Source of the DNA: an uncultured Oscillospiraceae bacterium
GTDB lineage: Bacteria; Bacillota; Clostridia; Oscillospirales; Acutalibacteraceae
Direction: 5' to 3'
NCBI GenBank assembly: GCA_900540865.1
Contig: UQHH01000016.1
Coordinates: 1 to 44,174 of the forward strand
Length of the DNA: 44,174 nucleotides
Both the position numbers and the translations under genes were made by a program. The notes beneath the pieces were generated by a model. That model saw only the letters and a list, made by a program, of their open reading frames with translations, made no database searches and was not told the DNA's origin. This document shows positions 6,778 to 13,897 of this stretch, one piece after another. The stretch's first letter is position 1. Every line of letters begins with the position of its first letter.

Positions 6778-7509
6778 TTATTCTTTTGTGCAGGCGGCCA
6801 AAAGCATCATCGGACGCCGCATTTCGTCGCGCATTCCGGGCAGCTCCAGCATTTCCTCAGGCGGCATCGGCTCTACGATATGCCTGAGATGGAACCCACA
6901 GCTCAGCAGTGTATTGATATATGTGGTGAGCGTCCTGTGGTACTTCGTTACCGATTCCCCTAAAAATACAGCCTTGCGCTTGCCTTCATAGTAGTAATTG
7001 TCGACTGGGAAATGCAAAATTTCCCCATTTCCCCCATAATACCAGTCCTGTGTCCCATGGGCTGTAAATACCGGGTGCTCCACAGAAAATACAAAGCTTC
7101 CGCTGGGCGTAAGCCAGCGGTATATCTTTTCTGCCAGCGCGCTGTAATCCTCAATGTAATGAAAAGCCAGGGAGCTGATAACCACGTTAAAGCTTTCGTC
7201 GGGAAAAGATAAATCCTCCATCGCACAGCAGCGATATTCTATATTTTCCTGGTTTGCCTTCTCTCTTGCTGCTGAGAGCATTTTCTCGGAAATATCTGTA
7301 CCCAGTACATACGAGGCTCCACGCTGCGCTGCATAAATACAGTGCCAGCCATACCCGCAGCCCAAGTCTAATACGCGTTTTCCGCTAAAATCCGGAAGCA
7401 GCTTTTGTAGCTCCGGCCATTCCCCCGCGCCGGACAGCCCCTCCTTGGAGCGGTTCATCCGGCTGTATTTTTTAAAAAAGACATCGTTGTCATATTTATT
7501 TTCTTTCAT
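6778..7509 (-). CDS. Class I SAM-dependent methyltransferase
   Basis: 243 residues. The Rossmann methyltransferase core starts near residue 44: motif I VLDLGCGYGWHC, an acidic end of strand 2 (LGTDIS), motif II region CCAMEDLSFPDESFN, and VVISSLAFHYIEDY, followed by LTPSGSFVFSVEHPV. This is the UbiE-like small-molecule type; the N-P-P-Y or NLPY motif of rRNA adenine dimethylases (Erm) is absent. The substrate is unknown. The ATG at 7509 is chosen because GGGAG lies 8 bases upstream; an ATG five codons earlier contains that site. Expression is probably controlled by the leader ORF and hairpin just upstream (7521-7578), an arrangement common for inducible resistance genes, so a protective role is possible. 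Confidence 0.88.
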   Translation of the reverse strand: MKENKYDNDVFFKKYSRMNRSKEGLSGAGEWPELQKLLPDFSGKRVLDLGCGYGWHCIYAAQRGASYVLGTDISEKMLSAAREKANQENIEYRCCAMEDLSFPDESFNVVISSLAFHYIEDYSALAEKIYRWLTPSGSFVFSVEHPVFTAHGTQDWYYGGNGEILHFPVDNYYYEGKRKAVFLGESVTKYHRTLTTYINTLLSCGFHLRHIVEPMPPEEMLELPGMRDEMRRPMMLLAACTKE

Positions 7510-7520
7510 TTGAATTTCTC

Positions 7521-7552
7521 CCATACAAATATATTTTTATTCATTTGTATGG
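7521..7552 (-). promoter_or_regulatory. Attenuator hairpin reaching the methyltransferase ribosome-binding site
   Basis: Perfect 10-bp stem: CCATACAAAT (7552-7543) with ATTTGTATGG (7530-7521), 12-base loop. The 5' arm lies inside the last codons of the leader ORF and the leader stop codon is in the loop. The 3' arm ends in the first two G of the GGGAG ribosome-binding site. A ribosome on the leader would open the stem and free that site. Confidence 0.7.
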
Positions 7553-7578
7553 AAAAACGCAATTTTCTGTCCTATCAT
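7537..7578 (-). CDS. Putative 13-residue leader peptide
   Basis: ATG at 7578 with an excellent ribosome-binding site, GGAGGGG, 7 bases upstream; the product is MIGQKIAFFHTNE and the stop codon is TAA. It is the first frame on the transcript started at the promoter 7615-7642. Its final codons form one arm of the hairpin that touches the methyltransferase ribosome-binding site, the classic layout of translational attenuation (as in erm leaders). The hydrophobic IAFF stretch is reminiscent of the short hydrophobic stalling motifs in some Erm leader peptides, but that likeness is inference. It is too short for ordinary gene callers. Confidence 0.65.
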   Translation of the reverse strand: MIGQKIAFFHTNE

Positions 7579-7614
7579 TTTTTCACCCCTCCAGGTTGAT
7601 ACAATACGGCTTTG

Positions 7615-7642
7615 ATTATAGCTTATTTCCTCCGGTTGTCAA
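7615..7642 (-). promoter_or_regulatory. Sigma-A promoter of the leader/methyltransferase unit
   Basis: Leftward TTGACA (7642-7637), 16-base spacer, TATAAT (7620-7615), both at consensus. Confidence 0.85.
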
Positions 7643-7717
7643 GAGTCCTTCTTCCTTTCTGGCCTCTATAGATGGTGGCTATAGGAAAGTCTTTCCCCGC
7701 CCAACTCCTTTATATAA

Positions 7718-7750
7718 TTTACCCTCCCGGAGCCCGCGGGGGGCGGCAAC
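7718..7750 (-). repeat. Degenerate terminal CRISPR repeat
   Basis: A diverged copy of the repeat at the far end of the array. It keeps attt..ccc at one end and gcggc.ac at the other (with one small indel), and stands exactly one spacer length (34 bases, 7751-7784) from the last perfect repeat. Mutated repeats at the leader-distal end are common in old arrays. Confidence 0.65.
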
Positions 7751-7784
7751 TGTTGATATGTTTCAAGTACAAGACGCTTTATCT

Positions 7785-8356
7785 ATTTCAACCCACACCG
7801 CTCCGAGGAGCGGCGACTGGGGACGTGGAAATTTCAAACTGTGACATTCTATTTCAACCCACACCGCTCCGAGGAGCGGCGACCTGTGGTTTGTGACGAA
7901 CTCCGCAAGAGATACGAATTTCAACCCACACCGCTCCGAGGAGCGGCGACTGCATGTGTCAGCAGACTGGATTCTGGGTCTTAAGATTTCAACCCACACC
8001 GCTCCGAGGAGCGGCGACGGCAACAGCGTCATCGATTAAAATATCGGCATTGCGATTTCAACCCACACCGCTCCGAGGAGCGGCGACGAGTTTTGCGGCG
8101 CGAATGGGGGCAAGGCTCGACAATTTCAACCCACACCGCTCCGAGGAGCGGCGACTCTTTATAAGATTATCGCCATACTTGCGAACAAATTTCAACCCAC
8201 ACCGCTCCGAGGAGCGGCGACATGTTGTAAACCGCGACTTCGGCAAAACCGCGCCATTTCAACCCACACCGCTCCGAGGAGCGGCGACTAGCATCATGCC
8301 CGTCAGATAAATTTTTTATTGAGATTTCAACCCACACCGCTCCGAGGAGCGGCGAC
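7785..8356 (-). CRISPR. Type I-C CRISPR array, nine identical 33-bp repeats
   Basis: Nine perfect 33-base repeats start at 7785, 7851, 7918, 7986, 8055, 8123, 8189, 8256 and 8324. The eight spacers are 33-36 bases. In the transcribed (minus) orientation each repeat starts GTCGCCGCTCC and ends GGGTTGAAAT, with an internal stem CCGCTC/GAGCGG, the form expected for type I-C repeats cut by Cas5c. The ATTGAAA-type end, adjacency to cas2 and the cas gene set agree on subtype I-C. The leader-proximal repeat is at 8324-8356. A further spacer (7751-7784) and a degenerate repeat (7718-7750) lie beyond the last perfect repeat. No repeat polymorphism is seen inside the array. Confidence 0.98.
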
Positions 8357-8482
8357 AGCATAAACAACCAAAAAATCTTATACCTTTTGCTGCATATGCA
8401 TAAAATTTACAAAAAACCAATTATTCTACCCCTAAATAGGCTTGCAGAATTTATTGAACAAATAAAAATTGAGCTTATCAAG
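8357..8482 (-). promoter_or_regulatory. CRISPR leader
   Basis: A/T-rich, gene-free sequence between cas2 and the first repeat. A possible -10 (TATAAG, 8382-8377) lies about 20 bases before the first repeat, with a weak TTTATG 16 bases upstream of it. The palindromic ATGCATATGCA nearby could be a protein site. New spacers should be inserted at its left edge. Confidence 0.65.
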
Positions 8483-8525
8483 GTGCGAACCTGCCTGGAA
8501 AAATATGTTTGCTTCCGGTTCGCAC
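8483..8525 (-). repeat. Inverted repeat at the cas2/leader junction
   Basis: GTGCGAACC (8483-8491) and GGTTCGCAC (8517-8525) form a perfect 9-bp stem; the right arm touches the cas2 stop codon. A GGTGCGAACC-like stem just after cas2 is, from memory, a recurring feature of type I-C loci. It might end cas transcription, stabilise the mRNA or mark the leader; there is no T tract. Confidence 0.6.
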
Positions 8526-8815
8526 TAAACGAGCAATATGCCTTCCGCTTCGTAGGACGGCTTCGCGCCAACATGCTCCACCTTCGATTTATAGCTGTTT
8601 CCCAAATAATAAAAACGCAGGCTGTCAACCTCGGGGTCGATTATTCCCTCCAGCAGGTGCTTTACCTTGCGGCATTGCGCGGCGTCTAAAATACACTCAA
8701 AAACAGAATTCTGTACCCTTTGCCCGTAATTTACGCATTGCTTTGCAACCTTGCGCAGACGCTTCTTCCCCTCAGATGTTTCCGTGTTGACGTCATAGGT
8801 AATCAATACAAGCAT
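8525..8815 (-). CDS. cas2: CRISPR-associated endonuclease/integration protein Cas2 (type I-C)
   Basis: 96 residues with the ferredoxin-like Cas2 fold: first strand MLVLITYDVNTE with the conserved Asp8, then RLRKVAKQCVNYGQRVQNSVFEC, the usual I-C pattern. Cas2 bridges two Cas1 dimers in the spacer-integration complex. It starts 9 bases after cas1 and is the last cas gene before the leader. Length is normal for the family. Confidence 0.97.
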   Translation of the reverse strand: MLVLITYDVNTETSEGKKRLRKVAKQCVNYGQRVQNSVFECILDAAQCRKVKHLLEGIIDPEVDSLRFYYLGNSYKSKVEHVGAKPSYEAEGILLV

Positions 8816-8824
8816 TATTGTTCC

Positions 8825-9856
8825 TCACTTCCACAAAAAAGGCGGGTATTCCTCCAAATCGCCACGCAGGCTGCGGTTTAGAAGCAGCGCCTGGACATAG
8901 GGGACAAGCCCCCACGGTATTTTTTCTCCCAGGAATGGATGAGTAATCTGTTCCTGTTTACGCAGCTGCCAAGCGCTGAGAACCGCTTTGCGCGTTTCAT
9001 CGTCCATATATACCGCGCCGCTCTCTTTTTGTTTAAAGCCGCGCGGAGTTACGACACGGTTATTAATCAATGACAGAACAAACCGGTCAGCCAGTACACA
9101 GCGCAGCTCTTCCATCAAATCGAGCGCAAGGGACGTTCTGCCCGGCTTTTCCCTGTGTAAAAAGCCGATATAAGGGTCGAGTCCTACAGATTCAAGCGCC
9201 GCGGCACAATCATTCCCAAGTAACGTATAAACAAACGAAAGCAGCGCGTTGATGTTGTCGAGCGGAGGCCGGCGCGATCTTCCGTGAAAGAAAAAGTCCT
9301 GTTTATCGCGGAGAATCAAATGGTCGAACACGCCGAAATAGATTTTTGCGGCGTCGCCCTCCAAGCCACGGAGCTCCCCGTCTCCTATACATTCCCGAAT
9401 TTCCGGCAGCATACGGGCCAAACGCTTTGAAGCCGTTTTCACAGCCTCGCCATCTATCTTCAGCGCATGGTCGCGTACAGACCGTTCAAGTACCCAACGC
9501 CCATTGTAAACCTTGCCAAAAACAAAATTGCGTGCGAAGCGCGTCCGCGCATACAGGTCGTCGCTTACCCGGACCTGCTGGCACCGCAGCGTAACGTTGC
9601 CTTTCGTCCTGCCACAGGCGGCTGCTAAAAATTTGCCCCTGGGCGTTAGGAAAGCCAGCCGGACATTCCGCTCGGCACAGGCTCCCATCAAGGCGGGACT
9701 TGCCCCCTTGTACCCAAAATACAAAATCCCTTCCAGCGTATGCAGCGGAACACGAAGCAGGATTTGCTCTTCCTGATTCACAACTGCATTTTCGCCGTCG
9801 AGTGAAAGATAGGAATCCGGCGTTGTGACAAAAAGGGTATTGAGAAGCTTTCTCAT
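8825..9856 (-). CDS. cas1: CRISPR-associated integrase Cas1 (type I-C)
   Basis: 343 residues. The metal-binding catalytic residues of Cas1 are visible: Glu166 in LRGLEGDAAKIYF, His234 in GFLHREKPGR, and the acidic group 246-250 in LDLMEELR. N-terminal beta domain about residues 1-85, C-terminal helical integrase domain after that. Works with Cas2 to insert new spacers next to the leader. The start codon overlaps the cas4 stop (ATGA at 9853-9856), so translation is coupled. Confidence 0.98.
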   Translation of the reverse strand: MRKLLNTLFVTTPDSYLSLDGENAVVNQEEQILLRVPLHTLEGILYFGYKGASPALMGACAERNVRLAFLTPRGKFLAAACGRTKGNVTLRCQQVRVSDDLYARTRFARNFVFGKVYNGRWVLERSVRDHALKIDGEAVKTASKRLARMLPEIRECIGDGELRGLEGDAAKIYFGVFDHLILRDKQDFFFHGRSRRPPLDNINALLSFVYTLLGNDCAAALESVGLDPYIGFLHREKPGRTSLALDLMEELRCVLADRFVLSLINNRVVTPRGFKQKESGAVYMDDETRKAVLSAWQLRKQEQITHPFLGEKIPWGLVPYVQALLLNRSLRGDLEEYPPFLWK

Positions 9857-10521
9857 ATCATTTCCTCCTGTAAGCGGGATTCGATGTATTGGGAAGCGCC
9901 CAGCTTACCGCATAGCTTCGGTAAGCAAGCGGCCTTCAGGGAACAGGCGTTGCAGCTTTTCGAAGGCTTTACTTTCGGTGTATGCCGGCGGCTGTAAAGC
10001 TCATGCATCTCGGAAAGCATAGCGCTTACCTGTTCGCGCAGCCCGGCGGCGAAAGGCACGGCCTCCCGCCTTCTTGTTTCTCCATAAAAGAGAAACCCCT
10101 CTTCAATTTCACAGCAGAGCATTTCCTCCAGGCACATTGCCTGGCAGCAAAGCTGCAGCCTGTCCGCGTCGTGTATTTTGGAGCTGCCCCGTTTATATTC
10201 AATGGGAACCGGCCGCCATTTCCCGTCGCGCCCGTAAATTTTCGTTCCGTTTTCATCGCGGTGAAATTCTACAACGTCGCAGAAACCGCTTACCCCCAGC
10301 GCCGCGCTGTGCACAGAGAGTCCTCGGCAGGTAAGCAGGTCTCCTCTTTTCTCATTGAACGACGCGTCGTGCGCACGCTCATGCAGGATTTCCCCCTCCA
10401 CGGTACGCAGGTTGTCCGCCCATTGCTGCTCAATGTGAATCAAAGCCCACTGTCTGCGGCAAAATGAAAAATGCTGCAGGCCGGAAATCATCAGGAAATC
10501 TTCCTCCGCATATATGCTCAT
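9853..10521 (-). CDS. cas4: CRISPR-associated exonuclease Cas4 (type I-C)
   Basis: 222 residues of the RecB-type nuclease fold. Visible motifs: Cys21, HERAH around residue 48, Asp82 in GFCDVVEF, Glu108-Tyr-Lys110 (IEYKRG), the QLCCQA segment, and the C-terminal cluster Cys190, Cys193, Cys199 that with Cys21 should hold a 4Fe-4S cluster. Cas4 trims prespacers and selects those with a PAM before Cas1-Cas2 integration. Overlaps cas7 by ATGA at 10518-10521 and cas1 by ATGA at 9853-9856. Confidence 0.97.
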   Translation of the reverse strand: MSIYAEEDFLMISGLQHFSFCRRQWALIHIEQQWADNLRTVEGEILHERAHDASFNEKRGDLLTCRGLSVHSAALGVSGFCDVVEFHRDENGTKIYGRDGKWRPVPIEYKRGSSKIHDADRLQLCCQAMCLEEMLCCEIEEGFLFYGETRRREAVPFAAGLREQVSAMLSEMHELYSRRHTPKVKPSKSCNACSLKAACLPKLCGKLGASQYIESRLQEEMI

Positions 10522-11432
10522 ATCATTCTCGTACAGGTCACGCCCTGGGGAAGCTCATCCTCGCGCACATCGACAGTATAATCACTATAGGAGCGCGCAG
10601 GGCCATCCTCCCTGCCCTGCGACCGCTTGACCGAAACGCTGTCAAAAAGCTTGTAAGACGGGGCGTTGCCTATTTCAGAATCGTGCTTAAACACAATCAG
10701 CTCCCGTACCGCCATTTTTCCGCGGGCGGCGGAGTGGTCGTGCTCAAACATATTGATGATAGCCTCCCACAGCAGGCTGAGGTCTTTTTCAGAAAAGCCG
10801 GTGACCTTCTGCGCAAGCATTGCCGAAACATATCCCTCCGCACGGTAAAGACCATAGGGAACGATAAATTTTCGGCCCATTTCCGTGCCCTTTCTTTCCG
10901 CGTCCAGTTCCGTTGTGATAGCCACGCGCGTAATTGTAATTTCCTGCGGCATGATGGGTTCCACGCTGCGCGCAAAGCCCAGTTGCACCGGCCCGCGAAC
11001 CTGCCCGCAGTTGAGCGCCGCCTTGACAAAGGTCGTCATAACCGCTCCGAAGGTGCGGATATCATAAAAATTCCGGCACATAAAATCGCGGATTTTCTCA
11101 TCAAGGTGTTCATCGTTCTTTTTCGCTGATTTGATTGTCTTTTCATCGACGTTTTCATGAATGTACGCCTCGTTGTCGCTGCGGTTGAGCGGAACGCCGT
11201 CCTTGATATAGATACGGTAATCCTTCCCGTCCGCGGCATCTTTTTTATCCTCTCCCACCAGCTCGACATAATTACGGATTTTTCTCTTCAGGCAAACGTC
11301 CGTCACGATACCGTAGCCGGTTTCCGGGTCGATGCGCGGCATATTTCCAGCGTCCGGGTCACCGTTCGGATTGCCGTTTTCCACGTCGAATAAAATGACA
11401 AACTCATACCTGTTTTTAATTGCTTCACTCAT
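10518..11432 (-). CDS. cas7: Cascade backbone protein Cas7 (Csd2, type I-C)
   Basis: 304 residues. The N-terminus has the Csd2/Cas7 signature FVILFDVENGNPNGDPDAGNMPR, and KRKIRNYVEL follows. This RAMP protein polymerises along the crRNA as the backbone of the type I-C effector complex. Later features include the ALNCGQVRGPVQLGFARS segment and MGRKFIVPYGLYRAEGYV. Coupled by ATGA overlaps to cas8c (11429-11432) and cas4 (10518-10521). Confidence 0.97.
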   Translation of the reverse strand: MSEAIKNRYEFVILFDVENGNPNGDPDAGNMPRIDPETGYGIVTDVCLKRKIRNYVELVGEDKKDAADGKDYRIYIKDGVPLNRSDNEAYIHENVDEKTIKSAKKNDEHLDEKIRDFMCRNFYDIRTFGAVMTTFVKAALNCGQVRGPVQLGFARSVEPIMPQEITITRVAITTELDAERKGTEMGRKFIVPYGLYRAEGYVSAMLAQKVTGFSEKDLSLLWEAIINMFEHDHSAARGKMAVRELIVFKHDSEIGNAPSYKLFDSVSVKRSQGREDGPARSYSDYTVDVREDELPQGVTCTRMI

Positions 11433-13201
11433 TGTTCTGCTTCCTCCTTATCGATTTCTTCTTGTCTCTTTTTTCTGTAGCGCATTTGTGTTTGATGAAA
11501 ATAGCCAAAATAAAAAATTTCCTGGTCTTCAAGATTATGGCGTGCGGGCAGAGATTCAGTGATTTTTTCAGCCAATTCTAATATTATTTTATTATAGTAA
11601 ACTTTTTGATTTTCTTTGAGCTTGCGGAGATAGTACCCTGACATCCGCGTCAGAACCGCGAAAATTGATGCGGGCGTCGCTGCGGCGGAATTAAAATATT
11701 TGTCCTTGATGGTTGTATTGATTCCCGGATTTGCCGCGTCCTGCAGCGCTTCATATACAGAAAACAGCCGTCCGAGTATGTAGGGCTGATAAGTACAAAG
11801 TTCATTGAGCTGCACGGTTAGTGCCTCCTTTATGTTTTGATTTGGTGTTATCTCAAGCTTTTTGAGCAGGCACGCCTTGATGATGGAGGCCCTGCCCCAC
11901 GTAATTTTCCGTTCCGCCCGGATACGCATGAGCACGGCGTTCAAAAGAGCCTGCGGATAATCTGAATTGTTCAGGATTGCGCGGTAAAGCGCGCCCGAAA
12001 GCAGCGGGGACGCTGCTTTGTCACGCGCGTTCGGATTAACCGTCGCATACAGAAGATTGCCGACAGACAGCCGTTCAAACGGTTCATATGCAGGCTTTAC
12101 AAGCTTGAGCCGTTCATAATGCTTCTCAATGTTTTCCAGCAGCTTGCCAAATGAATTCCGATAAAAGAACCGCACGGAAAGCCGCGCCGCGTTTGGAGCA
12201 AGCCCAAGCACATAAAAACGCGTGTCCGGCGATATTTCTACACCGCTCAAATCATACGGCCTGCCCTTGAGCAGCTCCGACACACAGCGGGAAAGCTCTT
12301 GCTCGCTGAATTTCTCGAGATGGTTGTCCATAAGGCAGCCGAAGATATCCTGGCATTCGGTTTGAGCTGTTTCCGCCCAGTAAACGACGGTTGTATCTCC
12401 GGCAAGCTGGACGTGTTCCTTATCGGAAAGCAGGCGGTTGAGCGCCAAAGTATAAGCAAATACCGCAGACTGCCCGACAGGCGAATTGTAGCCCTTCTCT
12501 TTACCATAGGATTCTACAGAATCGGAATTGAAGGACACAAGCATTGCGCCGCTCGACTGCGCGCCTCTTACATTTTTAATCGGCGGATGGAGCGGCGCAA
12601 TCGGGCCGTAATTCCCGGTTATCAGGCACCGCCCCGCAATACCGTCAGCCACCTGCTTTTTTCTGTAATCGTCCCAAGCCTTTGCGACCGCCTCGTCCTC
12701 ATGGACAAAGCCTCCCGCAAAACGGAACATCAGATTTGCGCCCTTTAAAATCTCTTCCAAATCATCCTGCAGCGCGGGATGGTTTTCCGCTTTTTCCGGC
12801 AGCCAGTCAAGAAAAAAGTTACAGACAGCCTTTGCCGCCCTGCTGTCCGCATGCGCAAGCAGCGATAAATGAAGCTTTTTGCAGGCATCGAAGCAGTCGC
12901 GTGTCCGCAAGCTGTTTCCTTTGGTGTCTATTCCAAGAAGATAAGTGGAGCTATCCCATAAAAAATTCGCCTTGATTCCGCTTGAACGGGTGACTGCCTG
13001 AGGCAGTTGAAATCCACAGGGAACAAGCACCGTCTTTTTTCCGCGCTGTTCTTCTTTTACGGTAGGCGTGACATCGACCAGCCTGCCCTCCTCATCGATG
13101 ACGAGCGCATAAGTAATTTTCGCCGGCGCCCAGCCTTCGGGAGAAATTTCACCTTTTTCGGAAAGCTTACCGTAGTAGTCCGACAAAGCCTGTAAAATCA
13201 T
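11429..13201 (-). CDS. cas8c: Cascade large subunit Cas8c (Csd1)
   Basis: 590 residues, the usual length for Csd1. Recognised by its position between cas5 and cas7 and by the start MILQALSDYYGKL and segments such as CLITGNYGPIAPLHPPIKNVRGAQSSGAMLVSFN-type (conserved in Csd1) and RFYVLGLAPNAARLSVRFF. Cas8c recognises the PAM and recruits Cas3; in type I-C an internal start in this gene often also yields the small subunit Cas11c. The C-terminal half contains in-frame ATG codons that could serve, but none was proven here. Overlaps cas5 (13198-13201) and cas7 by ATGA. Confidence 0.96.
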   Translation of the reverse strand: MILQALSDYYGKLSEKGEISPEGWAPAKITYALVIDEEGRLVDVTPTVKEEQRGKKTVLVPCGFQLPQAVTRSSGIKANFLWDSSTYLLGIDTKGNSLRTRDCFDACKKLHLSLLAHADSRAAKAVCNFFLDWLPEKAENHPALQDDLEEILKGANLMFRFAGGFVHEDEAVAKAWDDYRKKQVADGIAGRCLITGNYGPIAPLHPPIKNVRGAQSSGAMLVSFNSDSVESYGKEKGYNSPVGQSAVFAYTLALNRLLSDKEHVQLAGDTTVVYWAETAQTECQDIFGCLMDNHLEKFSEQELSRCVSELLKGRPYDLSGVEISPDTRFYVLGLAPNAARLSVRFFYRNSFGKLLENIEKHYERLKLVKPAYEPFERLSVGNLLYATVNPNARDKAASPLLSGALYRAILNNSDYPQALLNAVLMRIRAERKITWGRASIIKACLLKKLEITPNQNIKEALTVQLNELCTYQPYILGRLFSVYEALQDAANPGINTTIKDKYFNSAAATPASIFAVLTRMSGYYLRKLKENQKVYYNKIILELAEKITESLPARHNLEDQEIFYFGYFHQTQMRYRKKRQEEIDKEEAEQ

Positions 13202-13851
13202 CGTACCACCTCGCAGTCACGCAGGTCGAGCACGCCGCTATGAAGCTTTGCACGGAAAAACATCGGCTCAATGTCCAAAGGGTTACTGTAATCCATGTCA
13301 AAAAGCATATAACCCAAGTCCTGCTCCAGCCCTTCATAGGCGGAGGTAATCTCCTCTTCCTCAAAAAGCCGGAAATTAGCGGGAAATTCCCTGCAGCCAA
13401 AGTAAGGCTGGTGGTAGCATTGGCCTCTTCGCAGCCTCCTCTTCATAATATCCTGAAATTTCCCTTCGTTATCAGTTTCGTTTGCTTTGTCCGTCATGGT
13501 AAAGTGAGCTTCAATCACATAGCGGACGTCGCGCAGCACCATTGCCGCGCGCTGCTGGATATCGTCCGGCGCGTTTAAGTAAAGCTGTCCGCCGCCCTTT
13601 TGCATGGCAGTCTTTGCTTTTTGGGCCGAGACCTTCGATTTGACCTCATTGCGGCGAATATTGGTAAACTGGATTGGGTTTAAAACACAAATCCGGTCGA
13701 TATGCCATTGAAGTCCCGGATGCCAGTAAATCGCCTCAAGAATACCGCGCGCGGCGGACGGCGTCATTACATCGTAAGAAACGCGCTCCACCTTGAGCTC
13801 CGGCCTGGAGAAGCAGGCATAGTCTCCCCAAACCTCAACCTTTACAGCCAT
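13198..13851 (-). CDS. cas5: Cas5c (Cas5d), pre-crRNA processing endoribonuclease
   Basis: 217 residues from the ATG at 13851, which follows AAAGGGGTG at good spacing; an upstream in-frame ATG at 13905 would add 18 unconserved residues and overlap cas3. Starts MAVKVEVWGDYACFSRPELKVERVSYDV and continues TPSAARGILEAIYWHP, the strong Cas5c signature. In type I-C systems there is no Cas6: Cas5c cuts the repeat RNA at the base of its stem and then stays on the crRNA 5' handle. Accordingly no cas6 gene is found in the locus. Confidence 0.96.
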   Translation of the reverse strand: MAVKVEVWGDYACFSRPELKVERVSYDVMTPSAARGILEAIYWHPGLQWHIDRICVLNPIQFTNIRRNEVKSKVSAQKAKTAMQKGGGQLYLNAPDDIQQRAAMVLRDVRYVIEAHFTMTDKANETDNEGKFQDIMKRRLRRGQCYHQPYFGCREFPANFRLFEEEEITSAYEGLEQDLGYMLFDMDYSNPLDIEPMFFRAKLHSGVLDLRDCEVVR

Positions 13852-13897
13852 GACATCACCCCTTTCATTATTTTTGTTGGGAACAGAGATGTTCCCG

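Noticed and set aside
6778..7509. Methyltransferase as an Erm-type rRNA dimethylase
   Set aside because: The leader arrangement is Erm-like, but the NxPY-type motif of rRNA adenine dimethylases is absent and the core is UbiE-like.
8019..8054. Spacer partly matching the cas3 gene (about 12 bases, TCATCGATTAAA, near 13995)
   Set aside because: The match stops after 12 bases and cannot be extended without gaps; consistent with chance, not self-targeting.
7672..8367. Several open frames through the CRISPR array on both strands
   Set aside because: They are repeat artefacts; each codes the same short peptide once per repeat.
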